Positions 48,015 to 62,277 of a stretch of 64,000 nt of DNA are shown piece after piece. Under the pieces are notes generated by a model. The model was not told where the DNA came from. It saw only the letters and a list, made by a program, of their open reading frames with translations, and searched no databases. Position 1 is the stretch's first letter. Each line of letters opens with the position of its first letter. This DNA comes from Diprion similis (lineage: Eukaryota > Arthropoda > Insecta > Hymenoptera > Diprionidae): positions 15,013,501-15,077,500 of the forward strand of contig NC_060114.1 in assembly GCF_021155765.1 (NCBI RefSeq), given 5' to 3'. The position numbers and the translations under genes were made by a program.

Positions 48015-51000
48015 GGTTAACATGGCTGTTGCAGCTTATAGACGGGTTTTAATAAAGATTTTATGTACAGGCATATTGTACTGTATCGCGACAACAATTG
48101 GAGGCGAACCAATAAAAAAAAAGTGACGAAAGTCGCACTCGGTTACATGCAATTGGCATATCATATTTCACATGGACTAGATTCACCATAATTGCGTGTG
48201 TGAAAAGTGTGAAAGAAATTTATAATTCCGACGATCCCAGCATCACGTCGACACTCTTCCCCAAAGCAGATTCCAGCCTCCATTAGGGGCTGAACAAATA
48301 GCTTTTTTACGGTCCCGAAGTGTTTTGCCACCGAACAGGGGAAACCTCAAGATAAAATCTTGGCTTCTGGGGTGAAAGGAGCCCTTTGTTTTTTTCCCGA
48401 TTCGTTTTCGGTTCTTTACGTGTGTGTGTATATGTACATTTTTTTTTCTTGTCAAGAAATTTGCGTTTAGGGATGGAACAAAATAGAATCGTCTTATAAT
48501 TCTCTAACTGGCGGTATTGGAAAATGTCCTCATGACGTCATAGCCTGGTTGTCGGCGCCATTTTATCACCACATAACCTAAGTTTTTGATTTTAATGGTC
48601 GGATTAGTTTGATTTTTTTCCACCAGATAACGCATTGCGAAGTGACATTTCCAACAAATTGCGTGTCTTTTCAAATACGATGTATTCACGATTGGAATTT
48701 GTCAGTCCTGCGGTATTCGAACCAATTGACAAGTGTGCAGGTAGATGAGTAATTGTTTTCAAAGAAATACGTCGCACCGTTACGCGACGCGAGCTGGTGG
48801 CGGGCACAACGGGAGAGGCGTCAAATGCTTTATCGGTCATTAAATTAATTAGATTACCCACACTGCAGCCGGCGATGATAAATTAAAAAGCTGACGTTTA
48901 TGGCCTCCTTTGTATCTTCAACGAAAAGACGGCCTCCTGGCCCGCTACTCAGGTACGGCAATGTATACCTACGCCACCCCTTCGCCACCCCCCCTCTTCC
49001 TCTCCCTCTCCTTCTCCCTCTCCCTCGGCAGGTATAGTAATCCTAAAATAGTGTAAAATACTGTTCTTAGCTCTTTAGACACGCTGCATTTTTTATCCTA
49101 TTTTGTTTAACGTATTCTTGTTACTCAAAGGACGTAACCTCGATAATTAAACCGATTTTCTTTCTCACGTATCCGACGACTTGACGTAGTTTAACGTAAA
49201 TTACCTTCTCAGTATGTATCGCTTAACTGTATACTCACGTCTACTCAATATCTACACCTGTTCAATAAAATGCTGAACACATTAAACTGTTAACAGATCG
49301 TGAAATATTTATGCACAGGCTTGCCGATCTACGGTTATTTCCACTTGACGACAATATTTTTAAAACACTATTACTCAGGCATTTACATCGCATTTCATTT
49401 ATATACCGGTCTTGGTATTCATTGAATCGAAAAACAGTAGATTATACTCTAAATCGTCCATTTCTTATAACCGATTTCCGATTGTTATTGTTACTACTTC
49501 GATGTGAGGATTTTAAAACATTCATGGATACATATATAGGTCTTGATACTGCTCGAGTCAATCACCCTGTCAGTTCTTATGAGATTGTACCGAAAATTGG
49601 TAATTTTTGTTATTACCGATCGCTCATTTCGACACTTGCCCCGTTAATCTATGGATTTGTCAGTATTCGCATACCGATGGAGGTTTTGTTGGTTGGATAA
49701 TCGCCACTATATTCTGACAATATTATACCAAAACTTGGAAAGTATCGACCACCGATTGCCGATTTTCTGCCGGTATTCGCTGCATTATTCGAAGTTAATG
49801 ATGTATATCCTTCGGTGAATAATCATTGTCCGAAAGGTGATGATCAAATTGGAAAAAAAATTATACGTCGGTGTTGCGAAGCGCCGATTTTCCGTCGGTG
49901 TTATCCTTTGCCGTTGGAGGGCCTTTCGGGCGTAGAGGAACGTGTACAAAGGAAACTCGAAGGTGTGAAAGGTGTGAAAGGATCGGCCCCCCAGGTGGCG
50001 GAGACCTAATCGCGGGCAGGCGGAAAACAAGTGTGATGAGTTGCCGGTTTTTCGGGTACGGGGGATCGGTGCGACTAAGAAAGGTGCCCGCCTTCCGAAA
50101 ACTCTCTTATACGCCCCCAGCTTTTTATTTAATAACATTAAACTGCAGCGCGCGGCATCAACGAGTCGAGCAGCGTACCGATTTCTCCGTATCGGATGTC
50201 ACGTGGTAGAATTTCCGACAATATTTTACAAGGAAACGTTAACAAACGCACGAACTGTGGAGAACAAGTGGAATAAACTAAATGGATGGTCGATTTTCAA
50301 CCGATTTCAGGCATGAATTTTACCGAATAATCGCGTCAACTGTTGAGGCTGAATGCAAAACAGACATTCAACTTTCTAAGCGTAAGAAATATTCGTTCAC
50401 TTTTTGTTCGAATATCCGGTTCTAAACGTGCCCCTAATTACACGTATTTTTGCGGCTTATTTTTATAAATCCTCATATGAACCGGCGTGCTCTAATTAGT
50501 TTAATAAATCGACACGCTTAGAGAGGCAGAGCGCAGTTATAAATAAGTAAAACGGTGACTTACCAAGACTGTAATAATTGGTCTCGGCAGTTTCGAGAGC
50601 GTAATCAGCGCCGATCTAAAATTTTCACGAACACAAATGCAGCCTTCTATGTAACAAAATAATATGACGGACGATTTTTTCTGCTTTTATATCAGATGAT
50701 TATATTAATACAGCCGAAGAACACCTCATATCTTTCACATACATACCTATATCTACTATCCGGAATTCATAAATACACATGCCTACAGCAAATATGAGAT
50801 ATATATTTTATCGCAGCTGCCGTATAAATGAGACAGATCAAATCTCGCTCGACGAAATAGCGAAATAAGGCTTAGAAATTAATGTAAATTACACACAAGC
50901 AGGCTACTGGTTATGGAGATCAGACGCGGCTGCCGCGGATCTGTCGACTCTGTGCTGGCTCTGTTCCGCTTCGTCTTTCGCAAGTAAAGGAGCGCCCGCA

Positions 51001-51151
51001 CGATTTTGCCGCCGATTTCCCCTTCCCCCCTCATATTCTGTGCAAAAACAAGAGAGAAAAAAAGATTGAACCGATTTCTTTGGTCTTGAATCGATTAATC
51101 AGATCATTTTTACACGGAACTGTAAATATTTACTAGCGCGGGAGATAAAAG

Positions 51152-51172
51152 GGCGGGTGGGGGGGGGGGGGG
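51152..51172. repeat. G-rich tract with a 14-G run
   Basis: GGCGGGT followed by 14 consecutive G; potential G-quadruplex. Confidence 0.9.
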
Positions 51173-53470
51173 CGTAACCGAAACCCGAAAGGCTTTCATG
51201 GCCAGGTCAAAATGTTTGCGGTAAAAAATGTTGGGCAAATAAAAATCTGGTCCTGGTTTTCATTCGGCGAGAAATCGGCGGTGCCGATTTACGTGTTGCT
51301 AATGGCTGGTATAATGAATTTTCGGTTATGCAGAATATATACATATATACATAGATGTGAAGGCTCGTGTGCCAATAAAATTCTGGAATCGATTTCACCG
51401 CAGTATGGATTAGTGTGAGGAACGCTTAACGCGACTACGGAGGTAGGGGGGACGCGGAGGTGCTGCAGCGGAGAAGATCGGTATAAGAAACGACTTGCGA
51501 GAGCCACCGCACTAAACAGACGCACCACGTATAATTTATGAATTATTATTTTGTAGTATAATGTCTGCCGAGCTCGCCTGCTCGTTCAACTCTCCCCGTA
51601 CCCTACCTACACATCTTTGCCGCGGCAAAGAACAAGCGGGAGAGAGACGAGCCCAGAGGGAGAGAGACATCGACGGACCGGCAGTGGCGTACCTCGTTTC
51701 ATCCTCACAAAAAAAACGCATCTCACTTCACGCTAAATCCTTCGCTGACTTTGTCTTCGGTAGGCAAAGAAAATTTGGAAATATTTATAAGATGTACAAA
51801 TATACTCATAAAAAATCACGCAGTAATGATCGGTAAACTCTGTAATTAACCGTTGAAACTGGATACATGAGAATCGATGTAATTAATTATGACCTCTATA
51901 AATGCTGTGGGTGTGGACTATAAAAATCAGAAGAAATGAAAAAAAAGATCTATCATCATGAAGGATCGAGAAGAAATCGGTGTCCAATCGCGGACGGGAA
52001 GCCTGAATTTTGTTTCATTTCTTGTGGTTTTATCAAGTATGTTATATCCGGTTATCAATAATTATTTGAAACAATTGAATGGTTACCGATTTTCTTAGCA
52101 CAGCGGAAATGTATAATCGGAAGCCTGGCTTCTTCCGATTTGTGGTGAATCGATACCGAACATCAGCAGATATTCACGAGATCCTGAGATTTTGAGTTTA
52201 AGGGATTCGACAAAGGTTGGAAAAAAATGTCAATTTCCGCAGCGAAAACCACAGCTGCGGTGGATCAAAAGGATGATCGGTTCTTACGGAGGGATGGAGG
52301 GATAAAAAATCGTCAGGGGATCGATTCCCCGGGATATGACGCCGCTGCGGGTGCTTCGGCAACGAGGCATGGACCGGGCCTGGGGTATCCTATAATCACG
52401 AGTAACTCAGCCACATTTGCGTTGATCCGACACCTTAAAGATAGCATTTAGCGGCCCCTTTCATCTCCGCGGCAAACAAACCAATTTATACCACAGGCCG
52501 CTTTGTGCTCGGGGAGGGCGTGCCCGAAGCCCGAACTACGAGAGCCTCTTCTTCGTCGACCGGGGGAGGATCTTCCCCCTTTTACTCGGCCAAACGCGCC
52601 TCCGTTGCTCCGACGATCATACCTAGACACACGTATGTAGACGGACCTGACCCACGTTTACATGCGTCAACAGCGTCAACCTGTTCGTCTTGAAAAACAT
52701 CCAAAGCACTGCTGTTCGTGATGCAAGGCCCACGACACATCGGCAGACCACAATTCGTGCCGATTTTTTGGAGCCCGAAATTGACAATCTTGTGCGTTAC
52801 GCATATTTGTTCTATGAGACTCAGTTTCGAGTATTTTTCTTCGTAATTAATGCCGATTTTTTTGGGATTCATCAAGATCGGTATCGATAACAACTAACCA
52901 ATGGAGACTGAAACTCATTTAAACCCAAAACTTGCCACCTTTCAGAATTTCGAACTACACCGTTCTTGATCGGTAATAAATCGGCGAGAAATGACATCGA
53001 GACACATAGTCTGCAGACTAGTATTTGTTATGAAATAGATCTGCAGTTGTGATTTTGCACTCAGCCGTTTACACTGTCTTGAAGTCCAGGTTCAACTCCG
53101 AAATTAGGGCCGGGAAGTTTTTTTTAAGACCGAGTTACGAGGATCCGACGTCGAGCTAATCACCGCTGTACGATCCTGGACGATTCTTACTCGAATATTT
53201 GTGCTGGGATGTCGTATTCAAGGATTAGCATGCGCGGTCGTCTCCAGCCGACGTCCTACCGTAAACCAAAAATAATCCGTGAACGGTATTCGGTTAAATA
53301 AATATCTCGAAAAGTTTTTTGTTTCTCTTTCCACTTTGGTTCGGCCCGTTTTTTCACCCCGTTAATGTGTGTAGTTATGTTTTATCCACAAAACTGACTC
53401 GGGAACGAGGTAATGGGAGGGAGTCATGGTTAGATATGAGAAAAAACGTTGTATCCGACACGATTTCGTC

Positions 53471-53525
53471 CTTTTCTTCTTCTTCTTCTTCTTCTTCTTC
53501 TCCTTCTTCTCCTCCTCCTCCTCTC
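53471..53525. repeat. TTC/TCC microsatellite
   Basis: About 17 pyrimidine trinucleotide units, first TTC then TCC. Confidence 0.92.
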
Positions 53526-56500
53526 GAGGTGAGGAACGAGCAGTTTTCGGGTTCTGCCATAACGCTTGGTCCACCTAGTAGGCATCCTGCACACTTAGCC
53601 TCGCGCACAGATTCGGCCGTTCCACTAACTCCACAACAAATTGGGAGTGGCGGCCCTCCGAGGCACGGCATGGCGAGGCAACCAACCACTTTAAGGCCGT
53701 ATAAGCCCTTTCTTGTTTCCCGACGCTACCATACACGTACACCACGCCACGTCCGAGGCGAAGAGTGAGGTTTACGAGGCGTTCGGAATTGTTGAAATAT
53801 CTCTGCAGGGAGAGCACCGATGCCGATCCTGACGGAGAGCAGAACCGCGAAGAAGAGGACCCTCCTCACACCCTTCCTGCGCAGAAGCGGCAAGGCTGGT
53901 TCGGAGGTCGGTAATAGTGCTCGACGAACCAACTGCCAGACGATCCAGGCTTTTCTAAAGCTTTCGGCTTGGGTAAGGTACTCAATTGTAGACTCGACCT
54001 ATTGATCTTTCAAAGAAATTTTGAAAATATTTATTCCCGAATACAAGAAAAAAAAAGTCATCACCTGTGGTGAAGTCTTGAGGATACCGGTTTAATCACT
54101 GTAAGACCAATCTTAGGAAACTATTCGTGTACAACCCAAGTAAGTATCGAAGATAATTACATATCCAGCTGATTCGATCACGGTGAGGAAATCGGTTCTT
54201 CTCTCGCCTGCCATGAAATCACTTTCGCGCATTAAACCAAAGTCAAATATATATTGACGTTAATTGGTAAATTAACCGATTATTCTCTCTTTCTCTAGTA
54301 TATGTTGGTAACCATATATACGGTTATGGGTATATGGACGGTGGGATGAGTATACGCAGGCTAACGGTGGGAATTGCGTGCCGATGATTTGGCTTTGTTT
54401 TATCGTTCAAATTACATTCGGTTTGAAAGCATCTTCTCGATATCCGTTCACAAGTCATTCGGAGAATAAAATCGCATGTATAATGTAGCCTCGTTGAAAG
54501 ATCGGTTGAGAAATCAACGTGGTCGGTTCGAATCCACCGGGAATACATGTATTTCTTCACAAATTGACCGTAAAATCGGTTGAGAAATCTGCGGTTGAAA
54601 GAAAAAAAATTCTATATTAGATATCAATTATTGGGTAACGATGTACATCAGAATCGATTTATGACTAATCTAATTGATAAAGCACCATGAAACCCGTGCC
54701 ATTTTGAAAAATTCGAGGTTTCTTGAAGATCGAGGACGTTTCAACCGACTAGAGGGTTGAACCCTTGAGTCGGATGTTTGAGAGTCGGTTAAGAATCCGC
54801 AGCTCGGTTTCGCCTGCAAGCATGTCGAATCGGTTTCTAATTTCATTTCCGATCAGCTCGGGCGGATCGGACCTGTTGAAACCGATGCTCGGATCGGCGA
54901 TACTGTCCGAATGTTGGCGAACTTTGCCGACGGTGAAGCGAAGCGAGCGTAGAACGCTTGCGTCAGTCCCGTCACGGGGTGGTCTTTGCTCTTTCCAAAA
55001 GAAATGGGACCGCGGGAGAGAGCGAGAGAGAGAGAGGTCCGAAGGATCGTCAGTCACGGGCCCAATTTCAAATCGATTAGCTCGCCGAACTGCGGGAAAT
55101 ATAAGGGAATGAATAGTGGGCCCAGGCGAGAGAAGGACAGAGGACGGCCATCTTCAAGGTGAAGAGTCTACCAACATGTACCAGGGTCACGGTTGCCTAC
55201 CGAGGTATACACCGCAAGGATCCGAGGTGAAAAACTGCTTGTCGGTGGTCTCTGAGAATTTCTTTGCGAAGCATTGTTTGCTCGGCTCAAAACCGGGCCC
55301 CCCACTATCCACGAACGGTACAAATATCGGTCTATGTGTATGGATCTATTTATTTACCTCCGTATTATACGTATACAAATATTTGTTTGTAAGCAGTTTC
55401 ATTCTTTTGTCGTGGTCGATGCTCCAGCTACGCACAGGACAGGGTCGTCACAGATATTCTAAAATCGTTTTACCGATTGGAAAGTCTCAAGTTAACTCCG
55501 GGAGTTCCCGACAATAAGCTGCGGTTCGACTTCCAGACCGCGCCGCACGCGACGTTGCAGTCAACGACACTCGGCTCCTCGCGTAATCCGATTTACGCCG
55601 ATTTTATGCCTTTGCGATTCAAGTCGCTTTGTGAATAGACAACTCGACGAGTTAAATATGCTTGAATGATCGAACTTCAAGTTGTGTGTAGATAAGAAGT
55701 CGATTGGAAGAGAAATCGGTTGAAAATCGGTGGAAAAATCGGCAGAAAAACGATACGTGGATTGAAATTTCGACATTGTAGCTACGGTTCAAGAAGCGGT
55801 GGAGAGAGCTTGGCGGGTGAAAAAATCGGCAAGATAAAATACCGATACATGCATAAATCGCGGTTCAACGAGGCACTGACAAAGCGGAAATTTCCGGCAT
55901 CGTACAGGTTGTCGTTATCGGTGCAATTGCATTAATATATCATTATAATAATTTTAATCAATCAGTCGGTGGTAAGGTGAGGAGGGAGAAGATGTGTCTA
56001 ACGAGACACGCTTACCTCGTCACTCGTCACGCAAGATATACAAGTGGTCGAGTTGAACATTTAAAAAAGAAAGTGTAATTGTATATGTATATGTAGGTAT
56101 ATACGATGCAAGGGGATCTCGTTGCCTGGGAGTTCTCGACTCGTGATTGTGACGATATGAAAGGAGGGCTAAGTGAAGGAATCGGCGTGCAGGTTACAAG
56201 TTAGGGAACAGAATGGGGCGCAGTACAATAGAAGAACAAATTTGTTCCCAGCCTCCGGGTCCGGCGGCCCCGACGCTGCAGCGTGCAGCGCTTCGATCTT
56301 TCTGCTCCTCCACGTGGGCCACGTGTTTGACTAATAATCGAATGTTTTCACACCGCAGCCCGACCGAGGAAAACCAATTTCAAATGTCTTTCGGTGCCGT
56401 TTGATGTGGTTGGCATCTGCAATGGCTCCGCGGCTCAACTTTTATAATTTTCGTACCTTCTTCGCCGCTTGCACTCCTCGCACTCACACTGCAACCGATC

Positions 56501-59500
56501 CGTACATACATACACTCGCGCGTTTTCACAACCACAAAACCAGTTCCCATCCCGCAGGATCTCACCTACAGTGGCGTATGTTAAGACTATTGTTACAACT
56601 TATCGCGTATTTGGTCGAGCGATTTGCCAAGCGAATTCACGTTATATTGCAATTCTTGCCACTTGAGATGAAATTGCATCGCTAATAACGAACAGCGTTT
56701 TAATATAGATTTAATTGCAGGAAATGTTATGCACTGATTGAAAACTGACAGCCTGATGATATATGTTGTCAGAAATACAGTCATGTATGAAAACTTAGAA
56801 TATCGGTTGTTAAAATATGCGTCCAATTGGCAGAAAATACGTGAAGAGCTGGAAATTACTCGGTAATTAATAGCGACACGTGTCTTTGCAGGTAAAACAA
56901 GCATCTTTCAACTCAGAACACGTTTTTCAACATTTCTTACCACTTTTTTTGCGATATGAACAGCAACGGTTGATGTGCCACCGATCTAATTTTTCCTATT
57001 TTCGAGAACTTAAGACGAATTTGAATTGATTTTTGAACAACTATCGGTTTTATTTTTTACTCCTTATAATTATTGTTTTAATCAAAACTTCAACCATTCA
57101 AAGTTCAATACTATCGTCATGAATTGCCAATACTCATCTATTTCCACTATCATACATTAATCAGGATTGTTGAGAAATTAAAAAACACTATCGGAAAATG
57201 AGTTACGATTTGCTACACATAGTTTCACGCAAAAATATTTCACCCTCCAACCTAGTTTTATAGACTTCGAACAAAATGATCTTAGACATTTTTACCGCAA
57301 GTTGCCTGGGTAAAATTTTTCTTTACCTGCACTTTTTCATCAAACAAGAGTGAAAAAGTGCGGTTTTCAACCTCGGAGTATAGGCTGCATACCACATTCC
57401 CCAAAAGGAGGCGCCTATGGAGAAACAGACTGATGTTTAGGTTGTTTGACTTAGCGGTCCGACAGCGCTCTGTAATTATCTCGCCTGGTTCATAACTGGC
57501 CGCGTATCTGGCTGTCCAGCTGTATATTAGCCGAGCGAGTAACCGGCCGAGTGAAACGACCGTGTATATAGGTGAAATGATTTTATAAATTTTTTCGCCC
57601 CATACCAGCCCGGATTCCCTGAAGCCTAAAATCCAACTGGGTACCTACATCTCAATTTCCATCACGTTTCGCGAACTCGGTATACGCAAAATCGTTCATT
57701 CGGTATACTTACAAATGGATGTAGATACTCTTGGCAACAAAAAAAAAAGGATCCAACTCTAAAAGCAGAAATCAAGGAAACTAGAACCGAGGAATTTTTT
57801 TTTTAACCACCCAACGATGCGTGGAAGTAATATTGCTTTCGGAGAAGCTCGGTTCACGTTTATACGTTGCAACGGCGTGACAATAGTCGCCACCCAGTAT
57901 AGAGAGAGTCGTGTTGCGGAGGATGCGCTGGAGGGTTTGGTGATGGCTGATGGGTGGCTGCAGTTTCTAGCCAGGATCAGGAGGAGGAAGAAGAACCCGA
58001 GGGGATCAGAGGTGGCGTCGGCTACACGGGCTAATCACAGACGGTCGAGCTATCCGCCAATTAATACCTTCGCCGGCAACACCTCGGCCGCTGGAATATA
58101 TACGGCATGTGGGGAAGCCTGGAGCGTGGATGGAAGCCCTGCTGCATTCGATGGTGTGCGTGAATGTGTGTACACATGTGTGTATGTGTCGACTGTAGGA
58201 ACCGAAAGAAATACTCGCTAAAGAACCCGCGAGAAGAGATACCTACGCATTCAGGCACGTATCGCCTATTATGCTTTGCCAAGATTCCATATTGCTCTAC
58301 GTGACTCTGCGCAATAAATCAATTGTTTAACCGGTCAAATCAACCAGGAGGTATCCTCAAATCTCCAAGTAAAGAAGGCTTTTAACAAAAATTGTCAACG
58401 TGAGCGGATGTGCAGGATACTACTGATGATCGCTTGATTGAATTCATTCGAATTCAAGTATCGGTCACGTGTTCACGAAGTCAGATCGAGCTAATTTATA
58501 GACTCATGTAAGCTTGAGCTTTATACATGAACTTCAATTGGCAGAGAGGCTTTTCGATGTTCTGGACACTCCTTGCGGATTCGTGAGGTTGATTTGTGCG
58601 TCGGAACGACCGACAACCGAGTGGAAGAATTCGGGGGTTCGACGCCGACGACATATGTGGGTCTACGATGAAGTAATGATAATGTCCCGGACGCGTGAGA
58701 CTCAATTCGGGCGTTTTATAGGGTGAGAAATTCGAGGCGGGACGGTTAATTCGGTATTTGAAGTGGCCGCATTTTTCCGGATAACGACCAGGGAACGTCC
58801 ACTTAATTTCATTTTCCTACGGGTGAAACCGAAGCCCCGAATAAGGATCGTAATGGAGTTATTAGAAAAGCATTAGGCAAGTCGGGTAACCCCCGCATGT
58901 ATAATTCGCCCCATAGACATCGACTCGAGTGAATAACGTGCAGTGCATAATTCGAGCGAACGCCCGAGTTCTGACTTACCGTTCACCGGTAGAAATTCAC
59001 CCCGAAATAATGAGTCGTATCTTGATACTCACGAGCGTCGAGACACGTGCTACGTGCCGGCACGCACCGACGCCCAAATCGCTTGAATTACAACATCCTA
59101 GAGCCGTCTTTAGTCCAAGACGTCCGTTTACGCTCACACAACTTTGCTGCTGCCACTCGAATTCCTCGGTCGGTAAGAGCGGTGCATGTTAGGTACTCCA
59201 GACGACGATTGCCATAATCGAGGTCAAACCGACGGACGAAATTCTTCGGATCTGCGTTTTACTGTCGTATCACTTAGTGCTCGCAGGTTTTAGTCGAAGT
59301 GGATCAGAACTGAGCTGCGATGTTACCATAAGACGAGTCCGAAAGCGCGAGGTGGAATCAAAATGGCGCCGCGTATTTATACCCGGTTTTAATATTCATA
59401 CGGAATATTCCCGATCGGTGGAGATGAATCTTGAGCAATTTCTCGAAAGCCGGTCTCTCTTTGATTCTTTGAACTCTCACCGCTCCGGCTGACCGCGGCT

Positions 59501-60446
59501 CGTGGTAATCAGGCGGACGGTATTGCCACGCCCCGAAAAACACCTTCGGCTCATCCGCAATCTCGACCAATGAATCTGATCCTCTAAATATGATCGGGCC
59601 TCGATCTTTACCTCGCGCGCGGCCAATCGATCCGACTGTAGCTCGCCAGCCTGCAGCTGCTGCTCCTCTCTATACTCAGCTCATCCATGCAATGTGGAAG
59701 ACCGGTAAAACGGTAGGTTGATGCGTCTCGAACCCATCAGCGGCCTATCTATCGCCCCGTAAATCCGGCTCATTCGAAAATTCGAAACTTATCAAGTATT
59801 TGGCGGGTGGTCCGGTGGGTTTATTTTCGGGTGTTTTCTTTCTTCAGAACAGACGTAACTCTGGAATCGCGTATCGACGCGGGAAGGGTTCGCAGCTGCA
59901 GCTTATGACCTAGATTTAATGAAAAACACTTGCAGATGAAACGACCACGGGACTTCGTCATTTACCCGGGGACTGTTTTCTTCAGGTGCCATAGTCGTGA
60001 TCCGTAATACTGACGCGATTGACCCGAATATAAATGGTTTTATAAATTAGTTTGGTCGGGCGGTACCTGGGGGCAGCACTTTCCGTCACCCATCAATCAC
60101 CCCTGGGCGTTATAACGCGAGGAAGAGTCCTGAAGCGATCAGCAAGGAACTCGATGAAGAATAAAAACAAAAAAGAAAATCAAGTGGACGTAAAAGAGGG
60201 AGGAGAAAAAACAATGGAGATTTCAAGTTGACCCGGAGTAAGTATGGACGAAGCTTGTGTTCAGGTATGCGGGGTGTGCCTCCGGCTTGCGCAAGCCTGC
60301 GGGGAGGAGAGGAGAGGAGAGAGAGAAAGGCGAGTGGCTTTGTTCGGCCACTTTCATTGGACAAAAGCCTTAGGTGAGTCTAATTAAAATTGACTCCTCT
60401 CCCGGTAATCTGGGAGGACCGTCTAATTAATAACGTCATTCCCGCC

Positions 60447-60592
60447 CTCTGTCTCTCTCTCTCTTCCTAAGTTCTTCTTTTCGGTAGATTTATGATATCG
60501 GAGTTGCCCAGGCCGAAGTGCGAGTCGCGGGATGGAGGGAGATCGTCACGAGCCTCACTCTCTCTCCCTCTCTCTCTCTCTCTTTCTCTCTC
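60447..60592. repeat. CT dinucleotide tracts
   Basis: Two CT-rich tracts, at about 60447-60464 and 60556-60592, the second the longer. Confidence 0.9.
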
Positions 60593-61903
60593 CTTTCGCT
60601 CGGCTAGTAAAACTCCTGACTATGCATCGAGGTTTGGTTAATAAAAGGTAGATTGGAGAGTGATGGACGGTGCCCGATCAGCCCCGTCAAAATAATGATC
60701 AGCGTAAATAATGAGGCCAGTTATACGGAGATTCGAGGCTCGTAACAACCCTGATGTGAATAACAGACCCTCTCGAGTTCCCGATGATTGGTTCTCTCAT
60801 GCGGTCCTCATTCTCATCACTCCGAGATTATTCATGTTCACGTGTATAAGGTATGAAATGCAGCCGCACTACCGTACGTCCATTGTCGAATTACGGAATT
60901 GAGATGGCATGAACTCACAGAATTTTTTTCCACCCGTCCGAGGTCTCAATCAGCTCTCCATGGTGGCGTGGTTGGAACTGCTTATCAAAAAATCTCACGT
61001 GTTCACCGCGAATGTACTTGAAGAGAGAAAAAATGATATCAGGCGAAACCGGAATTGACCGAAGCGACGAGGAACGAGGCTGAAGATCGATGATCGACGT
61101 TTGTCAAGTGCAGATTGAAAGAGAGTCAGGGGCAACGATACATGTTGTTATAGATTAAAAAATTTGTCTACGCAGCGCCAGGAATCGGAGCAATAAATTC
61201 CAGCCCCACCCTGGGGGTTGGACGGCGGGACCCAACGCCGACGGTATCCAACATGATCCACGCACGAGTGAAGGAAGGAAGGTACGCACGCACTCACGCA
61301 CACAATTTACTCAGGTTAAATCCGCCCCGTGTGCATATTTCACGCAACCGAGTGATTAATGCTGATTTAATTAACTCAGGGCAGTTTTATGTGTGCACGA
61401 AGAGGGGCTGCCGAAACCGGCCAGGATCCGTGATTTTCACAGCAGATTTTAGCCCTGCAATCACTCTGAACTCCGTACAACCGTTTTCGGGTTACGTGAA
61501 CCGGAACCACGACGCAGCCTTGAAAAAAAATCTCGGATCAGATTTTTTTTCCCCCTGTAATCTGTACCTGGTTGATTTCCATCGCTTATACACGTGGAGC
61601 AGACGACCTACACTTAGTTATTTATATCGTTGTTTAAAATAAGGTATGCCGAGGAAGATAAAAAAAGCATTGAGGTGTATCAATTCATCATCAGTAAACA
61701 GACACTTCCGTCACCGATCGTGATCATCGGAGTCACGACTGCCTCGTATGATCTATTGATAAAGTATCAGTACTTAGCTTGACAAATCACATAATCAACA
61801 GACGTAACTACTCGGAACTTTTTTCTTCCATCGTTTGAAACATCTGTCTAACTGTTGACAGAAACGATCGATCCGTAATGTACGCTAATGTGATCAATTA
61901 AAT

Positions 61904-61909
61904 TTTATT
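61904..61909 (-). terminator. Candidate poly(A) signal of the acyl-CoA synthetase-like gene
   Basis: TTTATT on the plus strand (AATAAA on the minus strand), about 370 nt beyond the TAG at 62278. Confidence 0.35.
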
Positions 61910-62277
61910 ATTACTATTCAACTATTCAATTCTATTCTCGTCATTAGCCAAATAAAATATGGTTAATTTGTATTTACAAATCGGTAAAACGTATTTTGCA
62001 CCTCGGCCATTAACGAATTAGATGATAGACCAGTACGCGATATTAAATTTTCCGGATGCGAAAGGGACAGAATCGGTATGTCTGTGAGCTAAAACGGTTC
62101 CCGCTAAAGTAGAAGTTTCATAGCCAAAGATGGTAACTAGTACAAGTGGCCTAATTCTAAACACGTATTTAAATACAATCTCAAATCGTTAATCTACATA
62201 TAAAAAAACACACACGCGATGCATACAAATAATACCATAAGAAAGTTATCCATCCTCCGTTTCCTGTACCTTGGTTC

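Larger units (their letters stand above)
48015..61903. other. 14-kb region without a supported gene
   Basis: Many short frames on both strands, none with a domain, splice-consistent extension or plausible homology. Present are a pyrimidine-rich tract (48975-49027), a G run, TTC/TCC and CT microsatellites, and a local abundance of ATCGG/CCGAT words. It could be regulatory DNA or host lncRNAs, but nothing in the sequence proves either. Confidence 0.4.

Noticed and set aside
53085-53105. Second B-box-like word GGTTCAACTCC
   Set aside because: No A box at the right distance and no cloverleaf.
53319-53768. 149-codon frame with poly-serine
   Set aside because: It exists because a TTC/TCC microsatellite lacks stops; flanks have no domain or splice logic.
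54500-54545. tRNA-like B box (GGTTCGAATCC)
   Set aside because: The flanking bases do not form a T stem (GTCGG against CCACC), and there is no anticodon arm or acceptor stem.
54749-55112. Overlapping frames of over 100 codons on both strands
   Set aside because: Mutually exclusive frames in stop-poor sequence, neither resembling a known protein.
57817-58221. 134-codon plus-strand frame
   Set aside because: No recognisable domain, no supporting splice sites or promoter; composition allows long frames here.
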